Notes under the pieces: model-generated
Seen by the model: only the letters and a program-made list of their open reading frames with translations
Told to the model about the DNA's origin: nothing
Databases searched by the model: none
From: Chloroflexota bacterium
GTDB lineage: Bacteria > Chloroflexota > Anaerolineae > Aggregatilineales > Phototrophicaceae
Assembly: GCA_026706455.1 (NCBI GenBank)
Contig: JAPOYS010000078.1
Coordinates: 1-38,544, forward strand
Direction: 5' to 3'
DNA: 38,544 bases
Made by a program: the position numbers and the translations under genes
Shown here: piece after piece, positions 24,362-33,230 of the stretch
Layout of the letters: each line of letters starts with the position of its first letter
How positions within the stretch are numbered: the first letter of the stretch is position 1

Positions 24362-24886
24362 TTATGCAAACCGATCCTGATAGCGTTCCAAAATCATACT
24401 CGTTTGAATCAGACCACTCGTTCTCAGATGAGACAAATACTGGTCAGAAGTGTAAGCCGGATTATTGAGGCGCGACAAGACGCTACTCACAGACTTGCAG
24501 AATTTCTCTGGATTGGAAAGAAGAAGCGCGGCGAGAAAGTCATCCGGGCTCGATACGCGGATTCCTAATGATGTCAGGTATTCATCTGGAAAGTGCCGGA
24601 CGTTCCGTGTTATGAGCAGGTCGCATTTGCCGACTACAGCTGCCGCCAAAACATGATGATCCTTTGGATCAGGAAGGTTGAGGCGCTGTATGTAATTCTC
24701 GAATCCCGAAATGCTGGCATTAGGAAAGGATTGGTTCATTGCGGCAAGCAAGCGGCGCAACTCGCATAGTATCGCTTGGGTCCATTTTGCTTCATATAGG
24801 TTGTCGTGCGCGAGTTGAAGGTGAATGTCTCTTGACGGCGCCGAATAAAGTACGTTTGTATCAAGCAGCGCAACGAGCTGTGGCAT
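24362..24886 (-). CDS. PIN-domain protein (toxin of a toxin-antitoxin pair)
   Basis: A 174-residue PIN-fold ribonuclease-like protein. The acidic site is visible: D9 in LLDTNVLY, E42 in LCELRR, D73/D76 in PDPKDHHVLAAA, and D89 in CDLLITRN. The TRNxxHFP segment is typical of the PIN_3 branch. About 50 residues after the PIN core form an extra helical tail. It starts three bases after the stop of the upstream HTH protein, so the two are coupled, as in toxin-antitoxin operons with excisionase-like antitoxins. The expected action is cleavage of RNA when not bound by its partner; not proven here. Confidence 0.85.
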   Translation of the reverse strand: MPQLVALLDTNVLYSAPSRDIHLQLAHDNLYEAKWTQAILCELRRLLAAMNQSFPNASISGFENYIQRLNLPDPKDHHVLAAAVVGKCDLLITRNVRHFPDEYLTSLGIRVSSPDDFLAALLLSNPEKFCKSVSSVLSRLNNPAYTSDQYLSHLRTSGLIQTSMILERYQDRFA

Positions 24887-24889
24887 TGG

Positions 24890-25348
24890 CTAAAGATCGT
24901 AAAGACCAAGTTCTTCAGAGATTCTGACCATTTCGTCAAGCGCTTCGTCCGCCCTTTTGTCACGCTCTACCTTGTAGGCCATTAAATCGTCCATACGCAC
25001 TCGATAAAGAGAACGAATTCTACTATGAGAAATCTCGTCGTTTTCAAGCAATTTTATGAGGAAGCTACGTGACACATTCAGGACGTCGGCCGCTTCTAAA
25101 TCGGTTAGTTCGGCGTCTCCAGGAATTAAAGTTATCGGGTCTCCAGTTGACAATCGGTCAAGAATATCCTTAACGAGCGTGAGCGTGGCCAGCGCAATCT
25201 CGAGTGTTTCCTCCGACTTCTTGTCGACGAGTTGAATCAGCCCGTCCCGTTCAGTGTGGTTTTCCACCAGTCTCTGCAAGACCGGAACGACCGAGTATAA
25301 CTGCATTTCCGCTACCTTGGTTGAGGGCAGATATCTGAAATCTGTCAT
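24890..25348 (-). CDS. Excisionase-type HTH protein (antitoxin)
   Basis: A 152-residue protein. The N-terminal 75 residues are helical, with no match I know. Residues about 80-130 form an excisionase/MerR-like winged helix: LTDLEAADVLNVSRSFLIKLLENDEI then YRVRMDDLMAYKVERD. The frame extends upstream to 25489, but ATG 25348 lies 22-29 bases downstream of a strong -10 box, so it is chosen. The protein probably binds its own promoter and the PIN partner. Palindrome CAGATATCTG at 25328-25337, inside the first codons, could be an operator but may be chance. Confidence 0.82.
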   Translation of the reverse strand: MTDFRYLPSTKVAEMQLYSVVPVLQRLVENHTERDGLIQLVDKKSEETLEIALATLTLVKDILDRLSTGDPITLIPGDAELTDLEAADVLNVSRSFLIKLLENDEISHSRIRSLYRVRMDDLMAYKVERDKRADEALDEMVRISEELGLYDL

Positions 25349-25376
25349 GCAAGCTACACCTTTATCTGATGTCCGT

Positions 25377-25405
25377 ATAATATCAAACGCGCCGGGCATT
25401 AGCAA
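25377..25405 (-). promoter_or_regulatory. Promoter of the HTH-PIN operon
   Basis: On the minus strand TTGCTA (25400-25405), exactly 17 bases and TATTAT (25377-25382) form a good sigma-70 promoter. The leader would be about 20 bases before ATG 25348. Confidence 0.7.
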
Positions 25406-25424
25406 CAGGTTCAAGATTTGTGGG

Positions 25425-28400
25425 CTAGACCATGCGCAGCACCGTATCCCCCAGCACATCCGCCAGCACTTCCACAAACAGATCCACATGCTCGCGCCGG
25501 AATATGATCGGTGGCTTGAGCTTGAGCACGTTGTGATGCGGTCCCTCAGTGCTGACCAGAATGCCGCGCCCCTTCATGCGCTCAACGAAGTAGCGCGCTT
25601 CCCAATCGGCCGGCTCAAGCGTGGCTGGATCTCGCGCCAGCTCAATACCCAGAAAAAGGCCTGCGCCGCGCGCCTGGCCAATGATTGGGAAGCGGGCGCT
25701 CAATGAACGCAACCTTTGCATCCAGTGGTTGCCGACATCAAGAGCGTTCTGCTGCAAGCCTTGGTCCTGAACGATCGACAGAACTTCGAGGCCGATTGCG
25801 CAGGAGACCGGATTGCCGCCGTAAGTATTGAAGTACTCCATGCCATTGTCGAAGGCGGCCGCGATGGCTGGGGTGGTGACGACGGCGCCCAGCGGGTGGC
25901 CATTGGCGATTGGCTTGCCCATGGTGACGATATCGGGAACGACGCCGCTCAACTCAAAGGACCAGAAGCGATTGCCCACGCGCCCGAAGCCGGCTTGCAC
26001 TTCATCGGCCACGCAAAGGCCGCCCGCAGCCCGAGTCATCTCGTAGGCGCGCTTTAGGTAGCCTTCAGGCAGGGGCATTTGACCGCCGCAGCCCAGGATC
26101 CCCTCGGCGAAGAAAGCGGAAAGCCGCCCCTTGCGCGACTGAATTGTATGGATCTTCTTGGCGACCGAGCGAGCGTAAAACTCGCCCGCGCGCGCGTCAA
26201 AGCCGCGGACGGCGCCGCGATAACCGTCCGGCATGGTGGCGATCTCTACATGAGGCGGTTGGCCGCGCCCGCCGGGCCCCTTGAATTTGTAGGGGCTGAT
26301 GTCGATCAGGGCGCTGGTATGCCCATGATAAGCCTGGTCGATGACGATGACATCGGTCCCGCCGGTATAGGCCGAGGCCAGCCGCAGCGCCAGTTCGTTG
26401 GCTTCGCTGCCGCTGTTGACGAAGAAGCAGACCGATAGCGGGTCGGGCAAGGTCGCCGCCAGCGCTTCGGCATACTCGACGATGGTATCGTGCAAGTAGC
26501 GCGTGTTGGTATTGAGCAGCGCCATCTGATCTTGCGCGGCGCGCAGGACACGCGGATGGCTGTGGCCCACGTGCGCGACATTGTTGACGCAATCAAGATA
26601 GGGCTGCCCGTCTTCATCGTACAAGTGATGCATGAATCCGCGCGCGACTTTTAGTGGTTGCTGGTAAGACAGGCTCAGCGCGGGATTGAGCGACGCGCGC
26701 CGGCGTCGGAGCAGCTCGGCATTAGCGGTCTTCTCACGCGGCTGTAACGAGAAGGGCAGGCGCAAGATGTGATTAGGATCGGGCGAGAGCGACGTCCAGA
26801 GGTCACGCTGGCTCGGCGCGCAGACGCCGGGGAAATAGTCTATGTGGCCCAGCAGGTCCACGACGATCTGAAAATGGAGATGCGGCGTCCAATTGCCATT
26901 TCGCGGATAACCGCCGATATGCGCCAGCAGATCGCCCGCGGCCACGCTCTGCCCGACTTGCCAGCGCTCGAGCGTTCGCGGCGAAAGATGCGCGTAGAGC
27001 GTGTAGAAGCGGAGATCGGCGCTGGGCTCGTGCTTGAGTATCAGCGTTGGACCATAACTCTGAATGCTTTCGTGATCGGCGAGACTGTGGACCGTGCCGG
27101 CGAGCGGCGCGAAGATCGGCGTCTCAGCCGGCGCGAAGAGATCCACGCCGAGATGCAGCGTGCGGCGCTCGTGCTGGCTGATGGCGAAAGCGTCAGCCAA
27201 ATAAATCGGGCGCGTCTCGTTGTAGTAGCCGATGCCGAATTTGCTGTCGCCCAGATGGCGGCGCAGCGGCTCGGCATAAGCGGCCGGATCGGCCAGATCG
27301 GCGACGCGCGCCAGGATGCGGCTGGTCAAGCCGAAATCGACAGTCTTGCTGTTTGCTTCGCTCAGCTCTTCGCCCAGGATGGGCGCGAACGATTGGGCGT
27401 CCAGCCATTCGGTCACGGCGCTGGTTTGCGGGCAAGCGGGCAAATCGCAAGCAGCGCGGAAGCGGTAATGCGCGTATCGGGGATTGATCTCGCGCAATCG
27501 TCCCAGCAGGTCCCAGGCGCCCTTCTCGCTGATACTCAGGCGGCTATTGTCCGGCTCCTGTTTTTGCTGATGCCAGGAGATGCAGACGCTGAGGCAGAGG
27601 CGCGCCCCGATCAGGGGGAAGAGCAGGCGGATTTCGTCTTCCAGCAGCGGGAAGGCGCGCTGATAAGCCTGGACGACCGGCGCCGCTTTCTCCAAGGGCC
27701 GCGCGCTTCCCATCATGACGTAGGCGAGGGCCACCGCGAGATCGGTCATGGTCGGACTGTAGACCATGTCGCCGAAGTCGATGAAGCCCGCGACGCGCGG
27801 TGGCTCGGAGCTCGACGCGCGTACGAGGATATTGGTGTCGTTGGGGTCGTTGTAGCTGAAGCTGTGGCGCAGCTGCGGCAGCGCCGGCAAGACCTCGTCT
27901 TCATAGAGGCGCAGGAAGACGGCGAGAAGTGATTTCTTCGCCGGCGGCAGACCGTCGCCATAAGGCGCGACTTCGCGCAGGCAGCCGATGTTCCAGCGAT
28001 AGCGCGGCCGCTTTTCGGCGTGGCGGAAGGTCTGCAGCGCGGCGCTGATCGCCCCCAATTGCGTCCCGATGTCGGCGAGCAAAGCGTCGGAATGGGGATG
28101 GAAGTCGCTGAGGGGGAGGCCCTCGATATAACGAAGCATTCGCGCGCGGTATTCATCGCCATCGGCGGCGCGGACGCGTATGCTCTCGTCTCCGCTCGCC
28201 GCCGGGATCAGCTCCGGCACGATGTCCATCGATTTGCGCAGATGCCGCAAGGTCTTGTTCTGCAGGTCAAGCACGGAGTCGGAGATGCTGCTATGCGCGA
28301 TCTTGAGCACGTAAGCCTCGCCGCTGGGCGCGCGCAGATGATAGTTGCGGTCGAGCTCGGAGGGCAGCGCGCGGATGGCTGTCGGCGTGATGTTGTAGCG

Positions 28401-28469
28401 CTGCCGGGCGATGGCGCTCGCTTCGGCGGGCGAGAAGGGCGGGCGGATGTTGTCTTCCATCTGAAGCAT
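25425..28469 (-). CDS. Three-domain protein: APH-type kinase, M23 peptidase-like, class III aminotransferase
   Basis: About 1014 residues in one frame. Residues about 15-330 are an aminoglycoside-phosphotransferase-like kinase: the Brenner loop reads [10 protein letters not shown] and the metal motif FIDFGD. Residues about 430-545 are LytM/M23-like, with HLGVD and HLHFQI zinc motifs. Residues about 585-1014 are a class III PLP aminotransferase with [10 protein letters not shown] and lysine in TMGKPIANG. This fusion is known in various bacteria; related kinases act on hydroxylysine or similar amino alcohols and the transferase branch includes ethanolamine-phosphate phospho-lyases. It probably phosphorylates and then breaks down an amino alcohol; the role of the M23-like part is unclear. 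Alternative starts are 28511 and 28460. Confidence 0.88.
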   Translation of the reverse strand: MLQMEDNIRPPFSPAEASAIARQRYNITPTAIRALPSELDRNYHLRAPSGEAYVLKIAHSSISDSVLDLQNKTLRHLRKSMDIVPELIPAASGDESIRVRAADGDEYRARMLRYIEGLPLSDFHPHSDALLADIGTQLGAISAALQTFRHAEKRPRYRWNIGCLREVAPYGDGLPPAKKSLLAVFLRLYEDEVLPALPQLRHSFSYNDPNDTNILVRASSSEPPRVAGFIDFGDMVYSPTMTDLAVALAYVMMGSARPLEKAAPVVQAYQRAFPLLEDEIRLLFPLIGARLCLSVCISWHQQKQEPDNSRLSISEKGAWDLLGRLREINPRYAHYRFRAACDLPACPQTSAVTEWLDAQSFAPILGEELSEANSKTVDFGLTSRILARVADLADPAAYAEPLRRHLGDSKFGIGYYNETRPIYLADAFAISQHERRTLHLGVDLFAPAETPIFAPLAGTVHSLADHESIQSYGPTLILKHEPSADLRFYTLYAHLSPRTLERWQVGQSVAAGDLLAHIGGYPRNGNWTPHLHFQIVVDLLGHIDYFPGVCAPSQRDLWTSLSPDPNHILRLPFSLQPREKTANAELLRRRRASLNPALSLSYQQPLKVARGFMHHLYDEDGQPYLDCVNNVAHVGHSHPRVLRAAQDQMALLNTNTRYLHDTIVEYAEALAATLPDPLSVCFFVNSGSEANELALRLASAYTGGTDVIVIDQAYHGHTSALIDISPYKFKGPGGRGQPPHVEIATMPDGYRGAVRGFDARAGEFYARSVAKKIHTIQSRKGRLSAFFAEGILGCGGQMPLPEGYLKRAYEMTRAAGGLCVADEVQAGFGRVGNRFWSFELSGVVPDIVTMGKPIANGHPLGAVVTTPAIAAAFDNGMEYFNTYGGNPVSCAIGLEVLSIVQDQGLQQNALDVGNHWMQRLRSLSARFPIIGQARGAGLFLGIELARDPATLEPADWEARYFVERMKGRGILVSTEGPHHNVLKLKPPIIFRREHVDLFVEVLADVLGDTVLRMV

Positions 28470-28559
28470 CTTGCAGTCTTTCCGCTTGGGTTCCGTCGGC
28501 GGATTTATCATAAGGCGGCGCGTCTGGCGGGGGAAGGGCGCGCGGCCCAGCCACCGCCC

Positions 28560-29165
28560 ACGCAACTAAATAACGGCAACTTTACCACAATTGGCACATA
28601 CAATTTGCTCTATTATCGCGCGGCATCGGTTCTTTATCAGGCGACCGGGCAAGAGATTGATGCGGTCTATGCCGAACTGGCTCGGCGGGTCGAAGCAGAG
28701 CGCGGCAATGGAAGCGCGAACATCACTGGGCAATGGCGTCATTTTCACTATGCTGGCAGCCCGCAATTGCAGAGCGCAATGACAAGGGTGGCATTGGATG
28801 TGTTTGTTGCGCATCCGCTGCACTACGTCCTCACCATTCCTGTCGGTCTGTATCGGATGCTGCTACGGGTATTGGGAGTCCTGGCGTGGCCGGGCTTGGT
28901 CTGGAATGTCGCATTGCTGCTGTCGGCAGGCATCGGACTGTACCAGCTGCGGCGTCAACAGGACTGGTCGAGGGGCGCCTTCCTGTGCCTGCCCTGCCTT
29001 TACTTTTTGCTGGGTACGCTTCTCGTACAAACGAGCGGCATCGACACCCGCGCCCGCGTGATGATCACGCCGCTGCTGTCGGTGATGGCGGCCTACGGAG
29101 TCCTGCACTGCCTCAACCGGCGAAAAGCGGCGTCGGCGCCCCTTTCACCCCCGGCTGATAACTGA
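28560..29165 (+). pseudogene. Membrane glycosyltransferase-like protein, C-terminal fragment
   Basis: From about 28560 the plus frame encodes a segment with NNGNFTTIGTYNLLYYRA, then EIDAVYAELARR, then two to four hydrophobic helices (including HPLHYVLTIPVGLYRMLL and ALLLSAGIGLYQL) and GIDTRARVMITPLLSVMAAYG. This resembles the C-terminal half of GT39-type (dolichyl-phosphate-mannose-like) membrane glycosyltransferases. The N-terminal catalytic half is missing: upstream the same frame runs antisense to the kinase domain of the neighbour. There is no suitable start codon at the fragment edge. The end overlaps the 3' end of the SMP-30 gene by 53 bases, so the C-terminus may also be altered. It is the relic of a rearrangement. 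Confidence 0.65.
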
Positions 29166-29985
29166 ACAAGCTGCCCGCCAGCGGATACTGCGCCAATTGC
29201 TCGTCCGACATCGCCGTGCTGGCTGAGGTGATGTAGAGCGTGTCCAACTCGACGCCGCCGAAGGTACAGCTGGTGATATTAAGCGCCGGCAGCGGCACAA
29301 CTTCCAGGATCTCCGCGGCTGGCGAATAGCGCGTGAGGCGCGCCCCGCCAAAATGCGCCACCCAAATGCAATCTTCGCTGTCCACCGTCATGCCATCGGG
29401 CACGCCTTCGTCATCTTGCGTGAACTGCGTGAAGACGCGCTTGTTGCTGAGCGAACCATCGGCGCCAATATCGAGCGCGTAGATCACGCGCTTGATGCTG
29501 TCCGTGTGGTAGATGATCGTGTTTTCGATGTTAAACGTGGGACCGTTGCAGATGATGTAATCGGTATCGACCTGCTGTACGCTCAGGTCGGGATCGAGGC
29601 GATAAAGCGAGCCGCTCTCGCCGACCTGCTCGATATCCATCGTGCCCGCCCAATAGCGACCGCTGCTATCGACCTTGCCATCGTTGAAGCGGTTGCCCGG
29701 CTGATCGGCTTCCGGCAGCTGGATCGGCGACGCCGATAGCACATCAAAGTTGATGATGGCGAAGCCGTCCTGAATCGTGCCGATGAAACCGCCGCCGCGC
29801 CGCGGGTTCAAGCTGGTCACGGCAAAGTCGAAGGTCCAGGTCGTCTTGTCGCCGTCAGCCAAGGCGTAGCGATGCGCCTTGTTGCTGAAGATATCGACCC
29901 AGTAGACGGCGTTCTCGGCCTCGACCCAAACCGGTCCCTCGCCCAGTTGCGCCGGAATCTCCCATGCCACCTGAACATCGCTCAT
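29113..29985 (-). CDS. SMP-30/gluconolactonase/LRE family protein
   Basis: A 290-residue six-bladed beta-propeller lactonase. Typical features are LGEGPVWVEAENAVYWVDI at the start, NRFNDGKVDSSGRYWAGTMD in the middle and GVPDGMTVDSEDCIWVAHFGG later; these carry the metal-binding Glu, Asn and Asp. It hydrolyses sugar lactones to the acids. The frame reaches 30069, but ATG 29985 with AAAGGAACGAG just upstream gives the normal family start. It follows the enolase-superfamily dehydratase on the same strand, which fits a lactone to acid to 2-keto-3-deoxy acid route for a non-phosphorylated sugar. Confidence 0.92.
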   Translation of the reverse strand: MSDVQVAWEIPAQLGEGPVWVEAENAVYWVDIFSNKAHRYALADGDKTTWTFDFAVTSLNPRRGGGFIGTIQDGFAIINFDVLSASPIQLPEADQPGNRFNDGKVDSSGRYWAGTMDIEQVGESGSLYRLDPDLSVQQVDTDYIICNGPTFNIENTIIYHTDSIKRVIYALDIGADGSLSNKRVFTQFTQDDEGVPDGMTVDSEDCIWVAHFGGARLTRYSPAAEILEVVPLPALNITSCTFGGVELDTLYITSASTAMSDEQLAQYPLAGSLFSYQPGVKGAPTPLFAG

Positions 29986-30010
29986 CGTCTCGTTCCTTTC
30001 GCCAAACTGT

Positions 30011-30035
30011 GGGCAAGCCACCGGCTCGCCCCTAC
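30011..30035. repeat. Dispersed hairpin repeat
   Basis: A single compact copy, GGGCAAGCC-ACC-GGCTCGCCC followed by CTAC, in the 77-base gap between the dehydratase and the SMP-30 gene. One outer pair is mismatched (A for G on the left arm). Confidence 0.75.
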
Positions 30036-30062
30036 AAAAATCTCTATTGCCATACGCGTATT

Positions 30063-31196
30063 CTACCAATTCGTGAACGAACCGTCAGGTCGGCGCAGGT
30101 GATGCCGCTCGCCCATCTCAAATGGATACTTCGATAGCGCCTCCGGATTGAACTCGATTCCAAGTCCCGGCGCCGTCGGTGGCAGCAGGTAGCCGGCCTC
30201 CCACTCTGGCTGGTTGAGCACGAGGTCGGGCATGCTGGTGTTGGGGCGGCGCGGCAGCTCTTGCACTGCGAAATTGGGCACGGAGAATGCCAGATGCAAG
30301 AAAGCCGACGTGGCGACAGGACCGATCGGGTTATGCACGGCGAGGTCAATATAGTGGGTCTCGCAGGCGGCGGCGATCTTCTTGGCTTCGGTGATCCCGC
30401 CGCAGATGCAGAGGTCAACGCGGGCGTAATCGATCAACTCCTCCTCAATGACCTGGCGAAACTCCCACTTGGAATTGTATTGCTCGCCGGCGGCCAGCGG
30501 GACTGTTGTGCGCGCGCGCAGGTTGCGATAAGACTGCGAGTTCTCCACTCGCAGCGGATCTTCCACGAAGTACGGACGATACTGCTCGAATTCCTGGCAG
30601 AGCCAGATGGCATCGGCCGGGTCGAGGCGGGTGTGCACATCGATGGCCAGCTTGACCTCGTCGCCCAGCGCCAGCCGCAGCGCCTCGATCTCGCGGATGG
30701 AGCGGCGTACGGCTGCCTGCGGCTCGAGGATCTTGCTGGGCTGGTGCGCCAAGCCCCAACGCAGCACCTTCCAGCCTTCGTCCAGCGAGCGTTGGCAGCA
30801 GTCGACCAGTTCGTCGATCGTATCGCCTCCGTTGTGGTTGTACGTGAGGACGCGGTCCCGCGCCCTGCCGCCCAGCAAATCGTAGACCGGGACGCCCAGC
30901 GCCTTGCCCTTGATGTCCCAAAGGGCGATATCGATGGCGGCGATGGCGGCGGTCAAGATGCGCTGCGCCGGGAAGAATCCGCCGCGAAACAGCACTTGCC
31001 AGATGTGCTCGCTGCGGAAGGGATCCTGCCCGATGAGCAGCGGCTTGAAATGCTCAAGCGCGCCGCGCACAGCCAGCTCGCGCCCGGTGATGCCCGCTTC
31101 GCCGATTCCGCTGATGCCCTCGTCGGTCTCCACTTCGACGAAGCAGAAGGTACGCCATTCCTTCGCCAGATGGACTTTGATATCGGTGATTTTCAT
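30063..31196 (-). CDS. Mandelate racemase/enolase superfamily sugar-acid dehydratase
   Basis: A 377-residue protein with the complete active site of the galactonate-dehydratase (GalD-like) group. Metal ligands are D186 (AIDVHTR), E212 (VEDP) and E238 (AGEQYN), and the general acid/base residues are H188 and H288 (VHNPIGP). It should dehydrate an aldonic acid to a 2-keto-3-deoxy acid. The frame continues upstream through a block of hairpin repeats to 31424, which is not credible; ATG 31196 gives the usual MKITDIKVHLA start. With SMP-30 downstream and a DapA-family gene upstream it sketches a non-phosphorylative sugar pathway. Confidence 0.92.
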   Translation of the reverse strand: MKITDIKVHLAKEWRTFCFVEVETDEGISGIGEAGITGRELAVRGALEHFKPLLIGQDPFRSEHIWQVLFRGGFFPAQRILTAAIAAIDIALWDIKGKALGVPVYDLLGGRARDRVLTYNHNGGDTIDELVDCCQRSLDEGWKVLRWGLAHQPSKILEPQAAVRRSIREIEALRLALGDEVKLAIDVHTRLDPADAIWLCQEFEQYRPYFVEDPLRVENSQSYRNLRARTTVPLAAGEQYNSKWEFRQVIEEELIDYARVDLCICGGITEAKKIAAACETHYIDLAVHNPIGPVATSAFLHLAFSVPNFAVQELPRRPNTSMPDLVLNQPEWEAGYLLPPTAPGLGIEFNPEALSKYPFEMGERHHLRRPDGSFTNW

Positions 31197-31237
31197 TAGA
31201 ATTGTTCCTAAGTTATCCCAACCATTTACTTTCATTT

Positions 31238-31392
31238 GGGCGAGCCAAGGCTCACCCCTACAGCCGCTCTCCAGATATTGTAGGGGCGACCCTTGGGTCG
31301 CCCGTCTGCTATCGAAATTCTGTGGGGCGGGCCACCTTCTCGCCCCTACACATGCTTGCGACGTTGTGTAGGGGCGACTTATCAAGTCGCCC
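31238..31392. repeat. Dispersed hairpin repeats, cluster of four
   Basis: The copies are 31238-31261 (inverted; GAGCC/GGCTC with one outer mismatch), 31280-31303 (GACCC/GGGTC, perfect), 31321-31350 (inverted, degenerate) and 31368-31392 (GACTT/AAGTC, perfect). Orientation alternates and spacing is irregular. They fill the 205-base gap between the GH3 gene end and the dehydratase start. Confidence 0.9.
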
Positions 31393-31401
31393 GCAATCCG
31401 C

Positions 31402-33153
31402 CTAATACCGCAAGCCGAAACCATAGGCGAAGAGCGGATCTTTCGAATCGTGCGGGACGTCCGGCTTCTGCGCGCGGACGGCCTCCATCGACGAAGGCAG
31501 CTCGAAGGGCAGGCTCGCCGACGGCTGAAAGCGCCCGAAGATGATATCTAGGGCGGCGGCGTCACTGGCGCCAAAGTTGGCGATGAGCGCGGACGCGGCT
31601 GCCGCCAACTCCGGCATGACCGCCGGGCGCTCGAGGTAGATGTCGATGATGGTTGGCGTTTGCGCGGAGATCGCCTGCAACCGCCTGATTTCCGCCTCGT
31701 CAAAAGCGAGACTGCCGGCGTGGAAGTGCGCTTCCAGGAAGTAGCGGTCGCGCGGCTCGTAGGGCGTCGCCAGGCGCAGTATGGTGCAATCGGCGGCGCC
31801 GGGCTGGGCGACCGGCTCTCCATATTGCGCCGCCACATCCGGGTCAATGTTCTCGATGTAGAGCTTTGGTCGCCCTCGCAGCGGCAGCAGGCCAGCGTTC
31901 TTCAACAGCACGATGGACTTGCGCTGCGCCAGCTCGCCGGCGGCGCGGAAGGCGGGGTTGCCAGCGATATGTTCGGCGGCGCGCTCATCGACGGTTGAAT
32001 TCTCGAAGAGACCGAGGCGGAATTTGTCGCGCAGCAGCCGCCGCGCGCTGCGGTCGATGCGCTCTTCGCTGACCCGCCTGGCTTGGACGAGATCGACAAG
32101 CGCCTCGGCGCAATCTTCGCCGCCGAACTGATCGATGCCCGCCTCCAGGGACTTGATGATGCGCTCGGAAAGATCGAGATGCTCGACGCCCCAGGCGCGC
32201 GCCGGGAAGGCTTTGCCCATCAATTCCATATCGGTCAACGTGCCCCAGTCGGTACAGACGACGCCGTCGAATCCATACTTCTCGCGCAGCAAGCCTGTGA
32301 TGACGCCGTGGTTGTAAGCGAAGCCGACCGCGTCGTAATCCGTGCCCACGGGCATGCTGTAATAGGGCATGATCATGGCGGTTCCGGCGTTGAAGGCGGC
32401 TTCAAAGGGCAGCAGGTGATAGTCGAAATGATCGCCCGGGTAGACCTGCTCGCGTCCGTACTCGAAGTGCGAGTCCTCGCCATCTTTCTGGGGTCCGCCG
32501 CCCGGGAAATGCTTGGTCATGCAGGCGACGCTCTCAGGTCCGATTTCCGCGCCTTGAAAGCCGCGGATGTAGGCGGCTGTCAGCTTGGCCGCCAGCTGGG
32601 CGTCTTCGCCGAAGGTACCATTGACGCGCGCCCAACGCGGCTCCGTCGCCAGATCGGCCATCGGGTGCAGGGCGGCGCGAAGGCCGAGCGCGAGGTATTC
32701 CTGCCGCGCGATATCGGCGAACTCTTCGACCAGCGCCGCGTCGCCAATGGCAGCCAAGCCCGGCGGCTCGGGCCATTGCGAGAAAGCTGGCGTCGCCGTG
32801 AAAGCGCCCGGATTGCTGGAGAAGCCGTGGCGCGGATCGCTGGACAAGGTGGCCGGGATACCGAGCCGGCTGGAAGCAGCCAGCGCCTGCAATTGGTTGA
32901 CCCAGGCGGCCGTCTCGCGCGCGCCGCTGGCGCCGGCCAGCCCAAAGTGATTGATATGCTTGCCCGCCAACTCGCCGAGCGAGGCGCGGCCGAAGGCGCT
33001 CATCTCGCTGCTGAAGCTGCCGTCGGGCGGCAGAAATACCATCGGCTGGAACATCAAGCCCGCTTTTTCTTCGATGGTCATGCGCCCTAGCAGGTCTTCG
33101 ACGCGCTCGTCAAGGCCGCGGCTGGCGTCTTGATAAGGCAGTTGATCCGACAT
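31402..33153 (-). CDS. Glycoside hydrolase family 3 (beta-glucosidase-like)
   Basis: A 583-residue GH3 enzyme. The N-terminal barrel contains SSDPRHGF, MTKHFPGGGPQ and the nucleophile aspartate in GFDGVVCTDWG. The second alpha/beta sandwich domain starts near SIVLLKNAGLLPL and is shorter than in many GH3 proteins; there is no fibronectin-like third domain, and the frame ends LFAYGFGLRY. No signal peptide is seen, so it should act in the cytoplasm on imported glycosides. Specificity (glucoside, xyloside or N-acetylglucosaminide) is not decided by sequence reading. The gene lies 77 bases after the SDR gene on the same strand. Confidence 0.93.
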   Translation of the reverse strand: MSDQLPYQDASRGLDERVEDLLGRMTIEEKAGLMFQPMVFLPPDGSFSSEMSAFGRASLGELAGKHINHFGLAGASGARETAAWVNQLQALAASSRLGIPATLSSDPRHGFSSNPGAFTATPAFSQWPEPPGLAAIGDAALVEEFADIARQEYLALGLRAALHPMADLATEPRWARVNGTFGEDAQLAAKLTAAYIRGFQGAEIGPESVACMTKHFPGGGPQKDGEDSHFEYGREQVYPGDHFDYHLLPFEAAFNAGTAMIMPYYSMPVGTDYDAVGFAYNHGVITGLLREKYGFDGVVCTDWGTLTDMELMGKAFPARAWGVEHLDLSERIIKSLEAGIDQFGGEDCAEALVDLVQARRVSEERIDRSARRLLRDKFRLGLFENSTVDERAAEHIAGNPAFRAAGELAQRKSIVLLKNAGLLPLRGRPKLYIENIDPDVAAQYGEPVAQPGAADCTILRLATPYEPRDRYFLEAHFHAGSLAFDEAEIRRLQAISAQTPTIIDIYLERPAVMPELAAAASALIANFGASDAAALDIIFGRFQPSASLPFELPSSMEAVRAQKPDVPHDSKDPLFAYGFGLRY

Positions 33154-33230
33154 CGGCGCATCCTTTGATTATTCGTTCAGACTCAATAGATTGCTGTATT
33201 TCCGCCGAAAACATTCCAGCAGCAGCGCCG

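Noticed and set aside
25328..25337. CAGATATCTG palindrome as antitoxin operator
   Set aside because: It is a single 10-bp palindrome inside coding sequence without a second copy near the promoter, too weak for its own call.
26769..27932. Plus-strand frame (387 codons) opposite the three-domain protein
   Set aside because: It is antisense to the kinase and M23 regions and has no recognisable motif.
28020..28560. Upstream extension of the glycosyltransferase-like frame
   Set aside because: The extension is antisense to the kinase domain and has no membrane segments. Only the part after about 28560 looks like a real protein relic.
31238..31392. Four regularly looking repeats, CRISPR-like at first sight
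   Set aside because: The units alternate in orientation, differ in their centres and have irregular spacing. There are no spacers of constant length and no cas genes.
32083..33090. Plus-strand frame (335 codons) opposite the GH3 gene
   Set aside because: It is antisense to a GH3 gene with clear catalytic motifs and looks like a codon-bias artefact.
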